A DNA stretch of 33,308 bases from positions 1 through 33,308 of IMG/VR virus record IMGVR_UViG_3300027847_002038; one strand, 5' to 3'. Position 1 is the stretch's first letter, and each line of letters begins with the position of its first letter. Source of the DNA: a virus. A program made the position numbers and the translations under genes. Under the pieces are notes generated by a model. It saw nothing but the letters and a program-made list of their open reading frames with translations, had not been told where the DNA came from and searched no databases. Shown piece by piece: positions 15,101 through 23,506 of the stretch.

Positions 15101-17073
15101 TGGGTGCCGCCGTTGGTCTTGGTGGTACCGCTCTGAAAGCACAAACAGCGGCGGGGGGAGCGATGGCCGGTGCTGGTGCCGGTGCCGCTCTCGGTGGAAT
15201 GATCGGCCCACAGGGCGCTGTCGTCGGCGCCATCGTTGGCGCCATAGCGGGAGGCGTTATGGGGCACTTCGGCAAAGGCAAAGCCGCCAGAGAAAAAGTT
15301 GAAGCAAACGCCAGAGAGACCGCCAGCGAGATTTGGGGAGGGATGATTTCGGGTATCGACAATGCCCGGGCAGGAGGAAAGGCGTTTACCGGAAAACGGA
15401 TGAAGCGTGTCATGAATGTCGACCGAATGGGCGGCCTCATCACGAGCGGCAACGCAGCCAATGCTCTGCAGAGGAAGGGCGGCAGGCAGTGGGATGAGGA
15501 GGCCGGAAAATGGGTTGACCAGACAGAGAACGAACGGGCAGGTCACGCCGCCCGACAAGCAGTCGTGCAAGATATTTACAACAACCAAACCAAGTTTGGC
15601 GTCTCAATGACGACAGATGAACGCGACGAAGCCCTTAAACGGCCGTTCGAATTCTTGGATGAAATGCTGCCGGAAATAACAAAGCATCACGGCGTAGCGA
15701 CCACTGTTCTAGACAAGTACAGCAACCGCATGGAACACATGACAGGCATGTTTGATGTTTCGGAAGAGAAACTTCTCGAAATGGCAGGCACCGTTGGTGT
15801 CAATCTGTATGACGCAGCCCAAAGTACTACAGAGATGATTAAACAACTTTCTGGGGCATTGATGCAAACCCGAGATGCCATCAATCAAATCTTCGAAGAC
15901 CAGATGGCTACAACCTATGAATCGTTGGATGTGGACGCCAAGGCGTTTGAGGCGTCCATTGCCATGGACGAAAGCGCCAGGGCTTGGAAGGAAAAGGTTG
16001 ACGCTGGAGATGTAGGACAGGGGGACGCTGAACGATTCCTTCAGGATCAAATGGGTTATGCCATAGATCTCGCTAAGGGCGACTCGATGGCCGGGGAGGC
16101 CATGTTCAATAGGTTGTTTGCTAACGATAAGGCATTCACTCAGACGAACGGTGTTCTCGCAGGAGACAAGTACCGGTCGTCAATTATGACCGGGAATATC
16201 CCGGGGATTCTCGCCGATCAGGCGTCCACGTTCGATGAGCGGAAAGTGTCTTCTCTTAGGCGGTCGGTAACTGGCAATTTGATGGGGGCTGGCGTTGAAG
16301 GCACTTTGAAGCAAGGCGTCATGCAGGACCTGGACTTCCGTAGCCAGCAGCATCTCGCCCAGATGTTTGCCGGGATGACCGCATTGGAAACGGGGGGGGA
16401 GTTCAAAGACGACGACGGCAATCTTAACGCTGCAGGTCGGACCCGGCTGAAGGACTCTCTCAATGACATTCTTGGTCCGGGTGCCATAACTAACCTCACT
16501 GCACTTAAGGAAGGCGTAGGGACGGAGGCGTTGTCAGGGGAAGACATGGCTGGCTTCGCCGACACATTCAAAACCAGCGTGGGAACGTTCGAAGTCGCTG
16601 TCAAAGATCTCGCTGCCAAACTGAGTACGGGCGACACAAAGCATCCGATGGGTGATACGTCAAGCGCTATGGCTGGCACTCTCGCAGCGCACGATCGCAT
16701 TAGCGGGGGGCTGGCCGGGAAGCGCACCATTACGTCCGGATACCGCAATTACGCTCTTGGGTCCAGCAACTCCGACCATGTAACCGGCAGGGCTCTAGAC
16801 CTTGTGGGCGACAATCTTGGGGCTTACCAGCAGGGCATCAAGAGTGGTGGGGGGTACGCGGAGTTCCACGGCATGGGCGACTCCCGGCATCTGCATACCG
16901 TGCCTGCCGTTGGCGACACTTCATCGTCCCAGGGGGGAATGGGAGGCGGGTCGAGTACCAACAATTACACCATTAATGTGACTGGTGGACCTAACGCGAA
17001 TTCACAAGAAGTGGCCTCGATGGTTATGAATGAGATTCAGAATTTGAACAGATCTAATCGGGAGAGGTCGTAA
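12187..17073 (+). CDS. Tail tape measure protein with C-terminal M15-like peptidase domain
   Basis: At 1628 residues this is the longest gene and follows the chaperone pair, as tape measure genes do. The N-terminus is helical and basic (LNKAERKLARIALAAKAADNN). Hydrophobic segments occur near residues 85-140 and again near 960-1030 (a Gly/Ala zipper, GAVVGAIVGAIAGGVMG). A Gly/Ala-rich low-complexity stretch lies near 575-650. Residues about 1510-1575 form a zinc-peptidase-like domain: SDHVTGRALD with H1531 and D1538, and a later HLH with H1568 and H1570, the M15 D-Ala-D-Ala peptidase pattern. It may cut peptidoglycan during DNA entry. At about 0.15 nm per residue the tail would be roughly 240 nm long, an estimate only. 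GGAG precedes the ATG. Confidence 0.92.
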   Translation: MADVNLVVRAHLRGERELNKAERKLARIALAAKAADNNMASLGASSKKFGRIMEQTSKRFELIMTDWDKLVKGFGSLITKVLGGATKFMVAEFALVAASMIVVHGLFKIGRWLMKGYHGAIKMMAGAAAGAAAALSVLSAAIREQQAAMFSYKGLERNYKDLKGGIAAVRMEMRGMATDVTMAAMGIENLNTIFAGASQRGTFNKGLTKGLMDIAAAGQPLEAAAKWLGEVVGLLTDPKVNMGEIRKSFEGMGELGKKTWETLRKRGINSVEKVKNAIRTGLISEIAGVEGQWDAVSGTLVSRFKAAFTIIRTDFADIGDAFLGDVKGSLDEVTIIFRRLLFKIRADVVRFGKGGLLGGMVSAMEKIESGMVKLMTKWLPKAEGMFGRIADWWGRFTDGWKKVTSSLAPLLSAARVLEDMFMNILRPIGDYFSSSFKNLRIFLIDSKKDFLAHGTAIGSLLEALLGFKTAWTEMFQDAMPFINKMIDGVTQLVETFTSFAKGVKGLVGGITGGRFSPLGKAEGKNPGLGSAFTMMALSQAFRGAKNTKGTFVEKGLDLKNLNNMTVTAANVNINGAPMGAGGGAGGGGKALADYGYAPSAAVIHATRNSTLGLGGGAAAAAGGAAAAGAGGWGAIGGSLGVGGAAVGPRLFGANDYNTADKYQFGPPGQGVMRPGAGSGTGYTSPNEQLSMDTLLGEQAATPYFNEGTMRFHRRDKEFGAGNMVPNAVGMASLGLSPSGGVLEEYMKPQGAAEQGSLFTSDIGAAAPGTGPGGFVEPGFSRTALAPSAADRLKREVAGGGGLAASLGGAYGDGTGANGLDFSQMTPGQLKEVIRANEEVARPGGGVERNPYYGKSVGRSLAGAARGKAGRKALRGNLKAAWQREKLMSTTRLTSDPTGPKTLRQKMRTKAMRRLGAGSARSAQIRNKVGSGSGFGTRMGVGMGMGVASGFMSDEAQGAMNLGSSIAMINPLLGAAVGLGGTALKAQTAAGGAMAGAGAGAALGGMIGPQGAVVGAIVGAIAGGVMGHFGKGKAAREKVEANARETASEIWGGMISGIDNARAGGKAFTGKRMKRVMNVDRMGGLITSGNAANALQRKGGRQWDEEAGKWVDQTENERAGHAARQAVVQDIYNNQTKFGVSMTTDERDEALKRPFEFLDEMLPEITKHHGVATTVLDKYSNRMEHMTGMFDVSEEKLLEMAGTVGVNLYDAAQSTTEMIKQLSGALMQTRDAINQIFEDQMATTYESLDVDAKAFEASIAMDESARAWKEKVDAGDVGQGDAERFLQDQMGYAIDLAKGDSMAGEAMFNRLFANDKAFTQTNGVLAGDKYRSSIMTGNIPGILADQASTFDERKVSSLRRSVTGNLMGAGVEGTLKQGVMQDLDFRSQQHLAQMFAGMTALETGGEFKDDDGNLNAAGRTRLKDSLNDILGPGAITNLTALKEGVGTEALSGEDMAGFADTFKTSVGTFEVAVKDLAAKLSTGDTKHPMGDTSSAMAGTLAAHDRISGGLAGKRTITSGYRNYALGSSNSDHVTGRALDLVGDNLGAYQQGIKSGGGYAEFHGMGDSRHLHTVPAVGDTSSSQGGMGGGSSTNNYTINVTGGPNANSQEVASMVMNEIQNLNRSNRERS
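14024..14080 (+). repeat. GCA/GGC low-complexity tract inside the tape measure gene
   Basis: A run of GCA, GGT and GGC codons encodes a Gly/Ala stretch near residues 613-631 of the tape measure. It is prone to slippage and length change and probably forms a flexible linker. Confidence 0.7.
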
Positions 17074-19211
17074 TGCCGAAAGGAAGATATGGCGCCCGGT
17101 GGCCCACGGTTGAACTGACGGATTCGTTGGTCCCCGGACAGTTGAAGTGGCCCGCTGTCATCTCGGACGACCCAACGAACTCCGGCAATCAGTATTTGGT
17201 TGATTCTGCTCCCACCGAGTTGTCGTTTATTTCCCAGGCTAATAGTGGCATGTACAGCGACGTGCTTGGCAAACTTTACCGGGCAACCGATTACGAGGGA
17301 TTGCGCGGAACATATTTCATACGAGACGGTGTTGTTAATGAAAATACTAGTGCCCTGCAGCGTTATCAGTTGTGGGAGTGGATTGGATGGGCGGCTGACA
17401 AGTACTTAGATCCTACAGATATTGCTTTTATAAACGGCTTGAACGTTGAACATGCAAATCGAATGGCCAAAAGAGCGGAGGAAGCGGGTTTGCCGGCTGT
17501 GAGAGAGATGTATTTCTGGGACGGTCACAGCAGACATGATGATGGCGGTCTCAAATTCTCTTTGTATTACACGGATGGTCAGGGTCAAAGAACAACTGGA
17601 GTGGGAACGGTCGGCATTGACTTCTACGAGATGCTAAGCAGCAGCGTCGCCGACGATTGGGTAAAGGATGTCCAGGCTGGAGTCCGTGGTCAGGGGCGAA
17701 ACCCCGGGGGTCGTCGTCTCAATCCCGATGGAACACGACCATGGGAAAGGCAGCGGGCTGTGCCTGGCGCCGAGGATGACGCAGGCGAAAATTCTGCGGA
17801 GGAGGCCTATCAGAGGGTGTACGCAACAACCCTGGCGTGGCAACGCTTGTCCGAGTTTCGTAGGATTCATGCCTCGGTTGGAGCCCAGAAGCGTCGGCAG
17901 CGAACAGGTTTGGGTAACTTGGGCGATGGAAACGTAGGGTTCGTGGACACTGAGGCGACCAACACTATGTACGAAATCTATCGACCCCAGATGCTGGACG
18001 CAGTTTCAACTGTTTTCAAAAGTATTCAACTGGGTGGAATTGGTGGTTCTCCGGACCATGTTCAAAGCCGGATCCAGGCAATGCTTCGAACCAAGTTGCT
18101 ATCTGAGGGTTTTACTTCCGCTTGGATTGAAGTCTTCTACGCTGAAGAACAAATCGAAACCATCACTCCGGAAGGATTTGATGTTTACGGAATGGATCAG
18201 GGTAGGCGGCCGGTTGTCGCCGGAAGCGATCCTGGTACCAGGAACGACCGGACAAACCCGGGGGATTACACGACTTACCCCTATGTGGCTCCGCTGTCAC
18301 CACCGGCTTCACGAGTCGTCGTGCACGCGCCCTTTGGTTACCTTGTGCCGCCGGGGGGAACCTCTGGTCCAAGGGGCGGCCCTCCAAACACTCAGTTGGA
18401 TCATTGGACTAAGCCTCAGTTGTTGCAGAGATACCCGCATGACTACAGTTTTGCCAACTACACGTTGCATACGTTGAATCCTCGGATTGCGAAAGATGAG
18501 ATATTCTATTTCGATTATGCTCCAAGTAATGTTTCTTATCAGGGGCTTGGAGCCCAGTGGGTTGAGGTTCCTCGATCTGGGGATCTTCCCATCGTGGAGT
18601 TTTCTTCGTGGTCTCTTATGAAAGTTTCTATGGATTTTCTGATTGCTAATACTGTAACGTCAAGCATGGGAGTCTCGCTTCCGGATGGTCTTGTCACCGG
18701 AATTTATGAAAAAATAGAAGTTCTTCGGCGAATGGCACAACGGCCATATCCGATTTCTGTTTTCCACTTGGATCAACTTTTGAGGGTTTCCATGAGACGC
18801 GCTGAGACAACTGGCAAACCATTGGAGTTTGTTATCAGTGATCTTTCTATCAGTTCTATGCGTCGTACAATCGAGGCGGGCAACAAGGAAATCACGACTG
18901 CACAAATCAAGTTGACTTTGCAGGAGATGCCTGTCGAATCGATTAAGTCGGTTCGGTTTGGCAAGCCCAACATTGTGGTTCCGTTGATGCCGAGTGACGC
19001 ATCTAATGCGGCGAAGGATTCGGCAGTCGGCCCGTCACCGGAGGCCCTCAAGGCGATTGAGGCCCGAGGTAGCCAAGACGTTGACCCGGAGGTGTATCAG
19101 GCTTGGGCGAGCGCGAACCCGGGCCAGGCGAGCAATACGACCATCAACAGCAGTGGAGGCCAGGCCGCCATCGACTACGACGGTTACGACGAGTGGGGGT
19201 CGAGTCAATAA
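17073..19211 (+). CDS. Large tail/baseplate protein, unassigned
   Basis: This 712-residue protein is encoded directly after the tape measure, its ATG overlapping the previous TAA by one base with GGAGAGG upstream. In contractile-tail phages this place usually encodes a baseplate protein that initiates the tube, often with a LysM domain. I see no convincing LysM. The C-terminal part (about residues 490-640), with WVEVPRSGDLPIVEFSSW, KIEVLRRMAQRP and FVISDLSISSMRR, looks like a tube-like or hub-associated beta domain. The N-terminal 200 residues, including ANRMAKRAEEAGLPAVREMY and YFWDGHSRHDD, are unfamiliar and may be a separate domain. The tail after residue 650 is probably disordered. Confidence 0.7.
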   Translation: MPKGRYGARWPTVELTDSLVPGQLKWPAVISDDPTNSGNQYLVDSAPTELSFISQANSGMYSDVLGKLYRATDYEGLRGTYFIRDGVVNENTSALQRYQLWEWIGWAADKYLDPTDIAFINGLNVEHANRMAKRAEEAGLPAVREMYFWDGHSRHDDGGLKFSLYYTDGQGQRTTGVGTVGIDFYEMLSSSVADDWVKDVQAGVRGQGRNPGGRRLNPDGTRPWERQRAVPGAEDDAGENSAEEAYQRVYATTLAWQRLSEFRRIHASVGAQKRRQRTGLGNLGDGNVGFVDTEATNTMYEIYRPQMLDAVSTVFKSIQLGGIGGSPDHVQSRIQAMLRTKLLSEGFTSAWIEVFYAEEQIETITPEGFDVYGMDQGRRPVVAGSDPGTRNDRTNPGDYTTYPYVAPLSPPASRVVVHAPFGYLVPPGGTSGPRGGPPNTQLDHWTKPQLLQRYPHDYSFANYTLHTLNPRIAKDEIFYFDYAPSNVSYQGLGAQWVEVPRSGDLPIVEFSSWSLMKVSMDFLIANTVTSSMGVSLPDGLVTGIYEKIEVLRRMAQRPYPISVFHLDQLLRVSMRRAETTGKPLEFVISDLSISSMRRTIEAGNKEITTAQIKLTLQEMPVESIKSVRFGKPNIVVPLMPSDASNAAKDSAVGPSPEALKAIEARGSQDVDPEVYQAWASANPGQASNTTINSSGGQAAIDYDGYDEWGSSQ

Positions 19212-20363
19212 ATGCCCGACATCGACATGCCGTCGTCGGCGGTGGCGAGAGATTCTGGACTCATCTGGAACGAGGGTCAGATAGACGCGGGAATAGATGC
19301 CGCCATACTCTCCGTCAACGTCAGTTACAGCATGTCTTTATGCGCTCAGGTGAACGTAACTGTTCACGATCCCGCTTTCCATCTTGCAAAGAACAACTTT
19401 TTTTGGGTCACGCGCGATGTTTGGTACCGCTCAAAACAGATTATGGCATTCGAGGATCCGCTCTTTAGTGGTCAAACTTCGTACTTGACTCAGGCGTTTG
19501 AGATTGGGAGATCCAGTCTGGGGCCGAGTCAGGGAGCGGGTGCGGTTTGGTCGCTAGAATTGCGAACGAAAGCAATCCAGCAGATGAAACGAGACCGGGG
19601 AAACATGGCGAATCCGAAGGGCGACCCGGCGGGGGATATTCCGGGAGTGGGCCACGTTTACGCGATAAATGCTGCGCGTAAATATGGACTGGTTCCGGTC
19701 GTCGAAGAAACCACTAAGGGCGACGACAGCGTGCAGACCATTCAACCCTTTAACCCAGACCCTACCGGGAGCGGGGAAGGGCAAGAAGGAACGAGCGTGT
19801 GGGACGCCCTCAAGGCGATGGCTAGCGCAGCAAAATTCGTGACTTTTGAAGCAGACGGTCAACTGTTTTTTTGTTCGCATAAGTTCTTGTTGGGGAAGTG
19901 GGGGACTTCGAGTACTCGCGTGCGGGTGATGAACCCGGAAACGAATACGAGACATTCGATGCTGGCGGCGTATTGTCCAGCGCAATGGCCCACCGATAAG
20001 GGGGCAATCATCCAGGTGTTGGCGGTGCCCACGTTGTCGAAATCTGATAATGACCCATTCGAGGTACAGGGGTCCATGATCGTTGATCGAACGAACGGGA
20101 TGTCTCTTCGTCCTGGTATGACTATTCAGATGCAGGGCATCCCTATGTTCGGTCCCGCGATGGATGGTACGGATGATGGGCATAGTGGTTTGTATCTGAT
20201 TACCAATGTCGACTACGACCATTTGGGAACTCAGCCGGTGAAAGTTTCGTTCACTTCGCCGACACGCGAGCGTCATTACATTGCTTGGCAGAAGGTTCAC
20301 AACAATCCGTCTCTGTCCCCCGGAACCATGAGGTCTGCTAACGCTGGAAGCGGCCGACAGTAA
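19212..20363 (+). CDS. Baseplate hub protein (gpD / XkdQ-like)
   Basis: The gene begins on the base after the previous stop and has only a weak ribosome-binding site, suggesting coupled translation. The 383-residue product has the layout of tail hub proteins of the P2 gpD / late control D type: an N-terminal beta domain (ILSVNVSYSMSLCAQVNVTV), a middle with SVWDALKAMASAAKFVTFEADGQ, a common hub motif where a helix is followed by FxxDGxLFF, and a C-terminal beta domain (GLYLITNVDYDHLG). The hub joins tube and spike. The assignment rests on these patterns and on the spike gene directly downstream. Confidence 0.78.
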   Translation: MPDIDMPSSAVARDSGLIWNEGQIDAGIDAAILSVNVSYSMSLCAQVNVTVHDPAFHLAKNNFFWVTRDVWYRSKQIMAFEDPLFSGQTSYLTQAFEIGRSSLGPSQGAGAVWSLELRTKAIQQMKRDRGNMANPKGDPAGDIPGVGHVYAINAARKYGLVPVVEETTKGDDSVQTIQPFNPDPTGSGEGQEGTSVWDALKAMASAAKFVTFEADGQLFFCSHKFLLGKWGTSSTRVRVMNPETNTRHSMLAAYCPAQWPTDKGAIIQVLAVPTLSKSDNDPFEVQGSMIVDRTNGMSLRPGMTIQMQGIPMFGPAMDGTDDGHSGLYLITNVDYDHLGTQPVKVSFTSPTRERHYIAWQKVHNNPSLSPGTMRSANAGSGRQ

Positions 20364-21625
20364 TGGCTTATACAAGTTTCCATGGTGGTTCATCTCATCC
20401 GGTTACTCCTGGTGCGGTTTATCGAGGAACAGTCAAAAAGGTTACGGATAATGGGTTATTGACTATCACCGTTGCTCGTTTGGGTAATCAGGCTTTTTCG
20501 AAATGCAACGCGTTGCGTGGCCCGGAAAGCAATCCGTATCTTGTTGACGATCAGGTTCTCTGCGTTTTTCTAAACAATGAACTTAGTGAACTGTTTGTTT
20601 TGGGGCGTTTTAATTACAAGGTTGATGTAAACAATCCGGACTTCAACCCCGAGTTGGCTGGCTCTTTCTCTGCGTCTGAGCGGACCCCTACAACATATCG
20701 ACATGTTGGTATCAACATTCACGATCCTACATATCCGTTGCATGTCGGTGGGCAGACGCGGCAATGGTCCTCTCAGATAAGGGTTGAGGCCACTACCCAC
20801 CCGGATTCTAATAGGGCTTCGATTCTGTTGGACCGGACTTCACTACTCGGCGGCGGAGCATCGGGCAAGCGTGGCGATTTTGCTGTCTACGACGGATTTT
20901 CATCCGGGTGGACAATTGAACATAGCGGATATTGGGGCACCGATGGTGGCCATTTCGGGAACTGGGAGGATGCCTTTTTCCGGGTCAGGGGTGCTAGTGG
21001 TGGTACCGGAAGGACCACGCCCGCTGGAGACCAGGAGCGATACTTCACGATCTATCCCACCTTGGGTGGTTTTAACACAGAGGTTCTCCAACTGTATTGG
21101 AGTGGTCATTCTGGCGGGGGGTATGGCTTTCTCTCCTTTGGAGATCCCACATATTTCAACTCAAATGTCGCTCCTGCGGGCTGGATTGAAAATTACGACC
21201 TTGGTACCAGCAGTTACCGTTGGCAAGACATCTACCTCATGAATCAGCCGAATGTGTCTTCTGACGAAACTCTGAAAACTGATATTGTTGACTCGGATTT
21301 AGGTTTAGATTTTATTAACGGACTACGTCCCGTGTCATTCAAGTTCATAGACGGTGGGGTTCGGACACACTACGGACTGATCGCCCAAGAAGTACGAGAT
21401 CTGTTAGGTGACGTTGCTTCCGACACGGCCATCTGGACCGAAGAGACTATTTCAGCGTCAGATGCGCAACCTGAGAAACTGGATGAGGACGGCAAAGTCA
21501 GAATGCCAGCCTCACCTGCCGTCGAAGAACACACACTACAGGGACTACGGTACGACGAGTTGATCTCCCCACTCATCAAAGCCATTCAGGAACTCACTGT
21601 TCGGGTCAAAGCACTAGAGGGGTAG
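20363..21625 (+). CDS. Baseplate spike with C-terminal S74 intramolecular chaperone
   Basis: The first 90 residues of this 420-residue protein (GAVYRGTVKKVTDNGLLTITV, VDDQVLCVFLNNELSELFVLG) have the OB-fold pattern of the gpV/gp5 spike family. A beta-rich centre follows. From about residue 295 the sequence is a peptidase S74 chaperone domain: SSDETLKTDI with the candidate Ser-Lys dyad (S300 or S299 and K305), GLDFINGLRPVSFKF, HYGLIAQEVRDLL, LRYDELISPLIKAIQEL and a short coiled-coil end. Such domains help trimeric fibres fold and then cleave themselves off. The gene overlaps the hub gene by one base. Confidence 0.82.
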   Translation: MAYTSFHGGSSHPVTPGAVYRGTVKKVTDNGLLTITVARLGNQAFSKCNALRGPESNPYLVDDQVLCVFLNNELSELFVLGRFNYKVDVNNPDFNPELAGSFSASERTPTTYRHVGINIHDPTYPLHVGGQTRQWSSQIRVEATTHPDSNRASILLDRTSLLGGGASGKRGDFAVYDGFSSGWTIEHSGYWGTDGGHFGNWEDAFFRVRGASGGTGRTTPAGDQERYFTIYPTLGGFNTEVLQLYWSGHSGGGYGFLSFGDPTYFNSNVAPAGWIENYDLGTSSYRWQDIYLMNQPNVSSDETLKTDIVDSDLGLDFINGLRPVSFKFIDGGVRTHYGLIAQEVRDLLGDVASDTAIWTEETISASDAQPEKLDEDGKVRMPASPAVEEHTLQGLRYDELISPLIKAIQELTVRVKALEG

Positions 21626-21638
21626 TAAGGTAAAATCT
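21626..21638 (+). promoter_or_regulatory. -10-like element just before a start codon (leaderless candidate)
   Basis: TAAGGTAAAATCT contains TAAAAT at 21631-21636, six bases before ATG 21643. It matches the element at 8948-8960 at 12 of 13 bases and has the same distance to the start codon. No ribosome-binding site is well placed for the gene, and no clear -35 box is seen. Confidence 0.4.
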
Positions 21639-21642
21639 GGTT

Positions 21643-21939
21643 ATGGACACAATCAAATTCCCCATCCAATTCGACAATACTGGACTCTCGAAACTGGTCG
21701 AGGGATCTAGTGACTATTTTAAACAGTTGCTTACACTCGCCATTATCACTGAGCCGGGCCGTCACCCGCTGACTCCATCGTTCGGTATCTATGACCCCTC
21801 ATTCACCAGTCTAGACAAAGGCCAGTTCGTGATCCAAGCCGCACGCTATGTGCCAGAAGTCGCTATTACCGGAATCGATGCCGAGTTGAGCATAGAGGAA
21901 GAAGTTTCAGTTGTGTTCGGATTTAAGGTGCGAGACTAA
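21643..21939 (+). CDS. Baseplate wedge protein (gp25 / gpW-like)
   Basis: This 98-residue protein of the T4 gp25 / P2 gpW family initiates baseplate wedge and sheath assembly. It starts with IKFPIQFDNTGLSKLVEGSSDYF, then LLTLAIITEPGRHPLTPSFGI, the typical segment in which a helix leads to a xPGxRxxxPxxG-like turn, and ends with beta strands (VAITGIDAELSIEEE). Size and position before a J-like gene agree. Its stop overlaps the next ATG by one base. Confidence 0.85.
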   Translation: MDTIKFPIQFDNTGLSKLVEGSSDYFKQLLTLAIITEPGRHPLTPSFGIYDPSFTSLDKGQFVIQAARYVPEVAITGIDAELSIEEEVSVVFGFKVRD

Positions 21940-23504
21940 TGCCCGCTGATTTCAGTAGATATGTAGACCTGACAGCGTTTGATGCCGACCCAACAGACAT
22001 CTATCTGGGGGCACTTCGGTTAGCGCGATTGACTCTTCCCGAATTTCGTCTACGTCAGGGAACCGTTGAGGACGCCCTCTTTCAGGCGTGCGCATACATG
22101 CAGTCGCTTAACGTGGCAGCGATCAACCGTGTCCCCAATCGTCTCATGGAGGGGATCTCCAGAATTGTTGGGGTAACCCGAGTCGAAGGCACCCGATCCA
22201 GCGTAGATGTCACCGTGTCGCTCAACGAGATTCCCGAAGTTGGACTCCCGTTTACGCTTGCCAAGGCGAGCGCATTCACATACGCAATTTCGTATCCAAG
22301 CGGGAACGTCGATTATCCGTTTATGACAACCCAAGTGGCAACCTTTTCGCATTATGCCGTTCGCGTGGCATCGACTGCCAACGTTGCCATTGCTACAGCG
22401 TTGACGAATGGTGACACCATTGATGGTGAGACTCTGGTTACCGGCGATCGTGTTCTTCTAAAAGATCAGACTGCTGGTGCCGAGAACGGGATTTATGTCG
22501 CTGTTGCCTCGGGGGCTGCGAGCAGGGCGGTCGATGCTGACACTGTTGCCGAACTGCCGCTGTTCATTTCCGTATCGGAAGGAACGGCAGGGGTTGGCAC
22601 TGGCTGGAACATGACCAATGTCGGAGAAATTGTTTTAGGAACGACAGCCCTTGTCTTTGCGACCGGAACGTATCCGTCGAAGACCTTCACTTTGGTCTCC
22701 CAGAGTGTGGGCGTTCACCCCACTCCTACGGCCGGACAGATTGTGATATCAACGTCTGTTGCTCCGGAAATTCAAAGTGCGGTTATCGCAGCGGTCCCAG
22801 CCTTCACCGTGGGAACCAATCCTGAAAGCGATGCCAAATACATGGATCGCTGCGTGACGTACCTGCAGGGTTTGTCGTCGACCTCGATCACCACAAACCA
22901 ATTGAAAATTTATATTCTTACCAATCATTCCGATGCGGTGCGATGCTCGGTGTACAACACCATGACATCGGCTGCAAGGGGATTGGATCAGTTCGGATCT
23001 GGACCGACAGTTAACGCTGGATATGTTCTTGCTGTCGTGTATGGACCCAACAGACTTCTGACCTCGGCAGAACGCACCGTGATTGAGATTGCGGCAGCCG
23101 ACAGAACAAGTGCCGGTCTAACATTGGCGGTCGTGGATCCAGTGCTTATTGATCTTGAAATCGTTGCTGATGTGATCGTAGAGAAGCGACGGAATGCGAC
23201 TGATATGCAAACCGATATTCAGATCGCCCTGAGGCGAAGCCTCACTCCAGGTCTCTGGGCAGGCGGGGTCGAGGCAATTATGGCTTCTGACATTATGAGC
23301 ACCATTCGAAATGTCGACGGCGTGTCGTCCGTAACCAAAGCGACGGTCGTGCCGACAGCCGGCTCCGCCTCGGACACGGTGTACTCCGGCAACGATGCTG
23401 CGCTACTCAGCGCAGCGAATCCCAATGTCTACTTTGTGTCCGCTGGAACGCTGCCAGACCTAACCCTAGCGAACTCCACCATTACGGTCACCGTTGAGTC
23501 TTAA
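21939..23504 (+). CDS. Baseplate J-like protein with an inserted fibre-type domain
   Basis: This 521-residue protein follows the gp25-like gene, as gpJ does. Baseplate J features are the N-terminal FRLRQGTVEDALFQACAYM, RVEGTRSSVDVTVSL, the NPESDAKYMDRCVTYLQGLSS motif, and the C-terminal domain with GVEAIMASDIMSTIRNVDGVSSV. Between residues about 138 and 245 lies a domain foreign to J proteins, containing GDRVLLKDQTAGAENGIYV, SRAVDAD and TTALVFA. It matches domains in the fibre genes at 27026 and 29089. The insertion is in frame and the flanking J parts appear complete. J proteins form the wedge ring linking hub to fibres, so the insert may add an external surface. Confidence 0.85.
   Translation: MPADFSRYVDLTAFDADPTDIYLGALRLARLTLPEFRLRQGTVEDALFQACAYMQSLNVAAINRVPNRLMEGISRIVGVTRVEGTRSSVDVTVSLNEIPEVGLPFTLAKASAFTYAISYPSGNVDYPFMTTQVATFSHYAVRVASTANVAIATALTNGDTIDGETLVTGDRVLLKDQTAGAENGIYVAVASGAASRAVDADTVAELPLFISVSEGTAGVGTGWNMTNVGEIVLGTTALVFATGTYPSKTFTLVSQSVGVHPTPTAGQIVISTSVAPEIQSAVIAAVPAFTVGTNPESDAKYMDRCVTYLQGLSSTSITTNQLKIYILTNHSDAVRCSVYNTMTSAARGLDQFGSGPTVNAGYVLAVVYGPNRLLTSAERTVIEIAAADRTSAGLTLAVVDPVLIDLEIVADVIVEKRRNATDMQTDIQIALRRSLTPGLWAGGVEAIMASDIMSTIRNVDGVSSVTKATVVPTAGSASDTVYSGNDAALLSAANPNVYFVSAGTLPDLTLANSTITVTVES
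22351..22674 (+). repeat. Copy 1 of a dispersed fibre-type domain
   Basis: This in-frame segment of the J-like gene shares the pattern GDxLDGxxLxTGDRVLxKxQxxGAENGIYxVAASG with 27460-27790 and, more distantly, 29830-30240. DNA similarity is still visible, for example AATGGTGACACC and GGTGCCGAGAACGG in copies 1 and 2. Confidence 0.65.
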
Positions 23505-23506
23505 TC

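Noticed and set aside
14739-15461. Long minus-strand open frames opposite the tape measure, and similar frames opposite other genes
   Set aside because: They are antisense shadows of the biased codon use of real genes, without ribosome-binding sites or recognisable domains.
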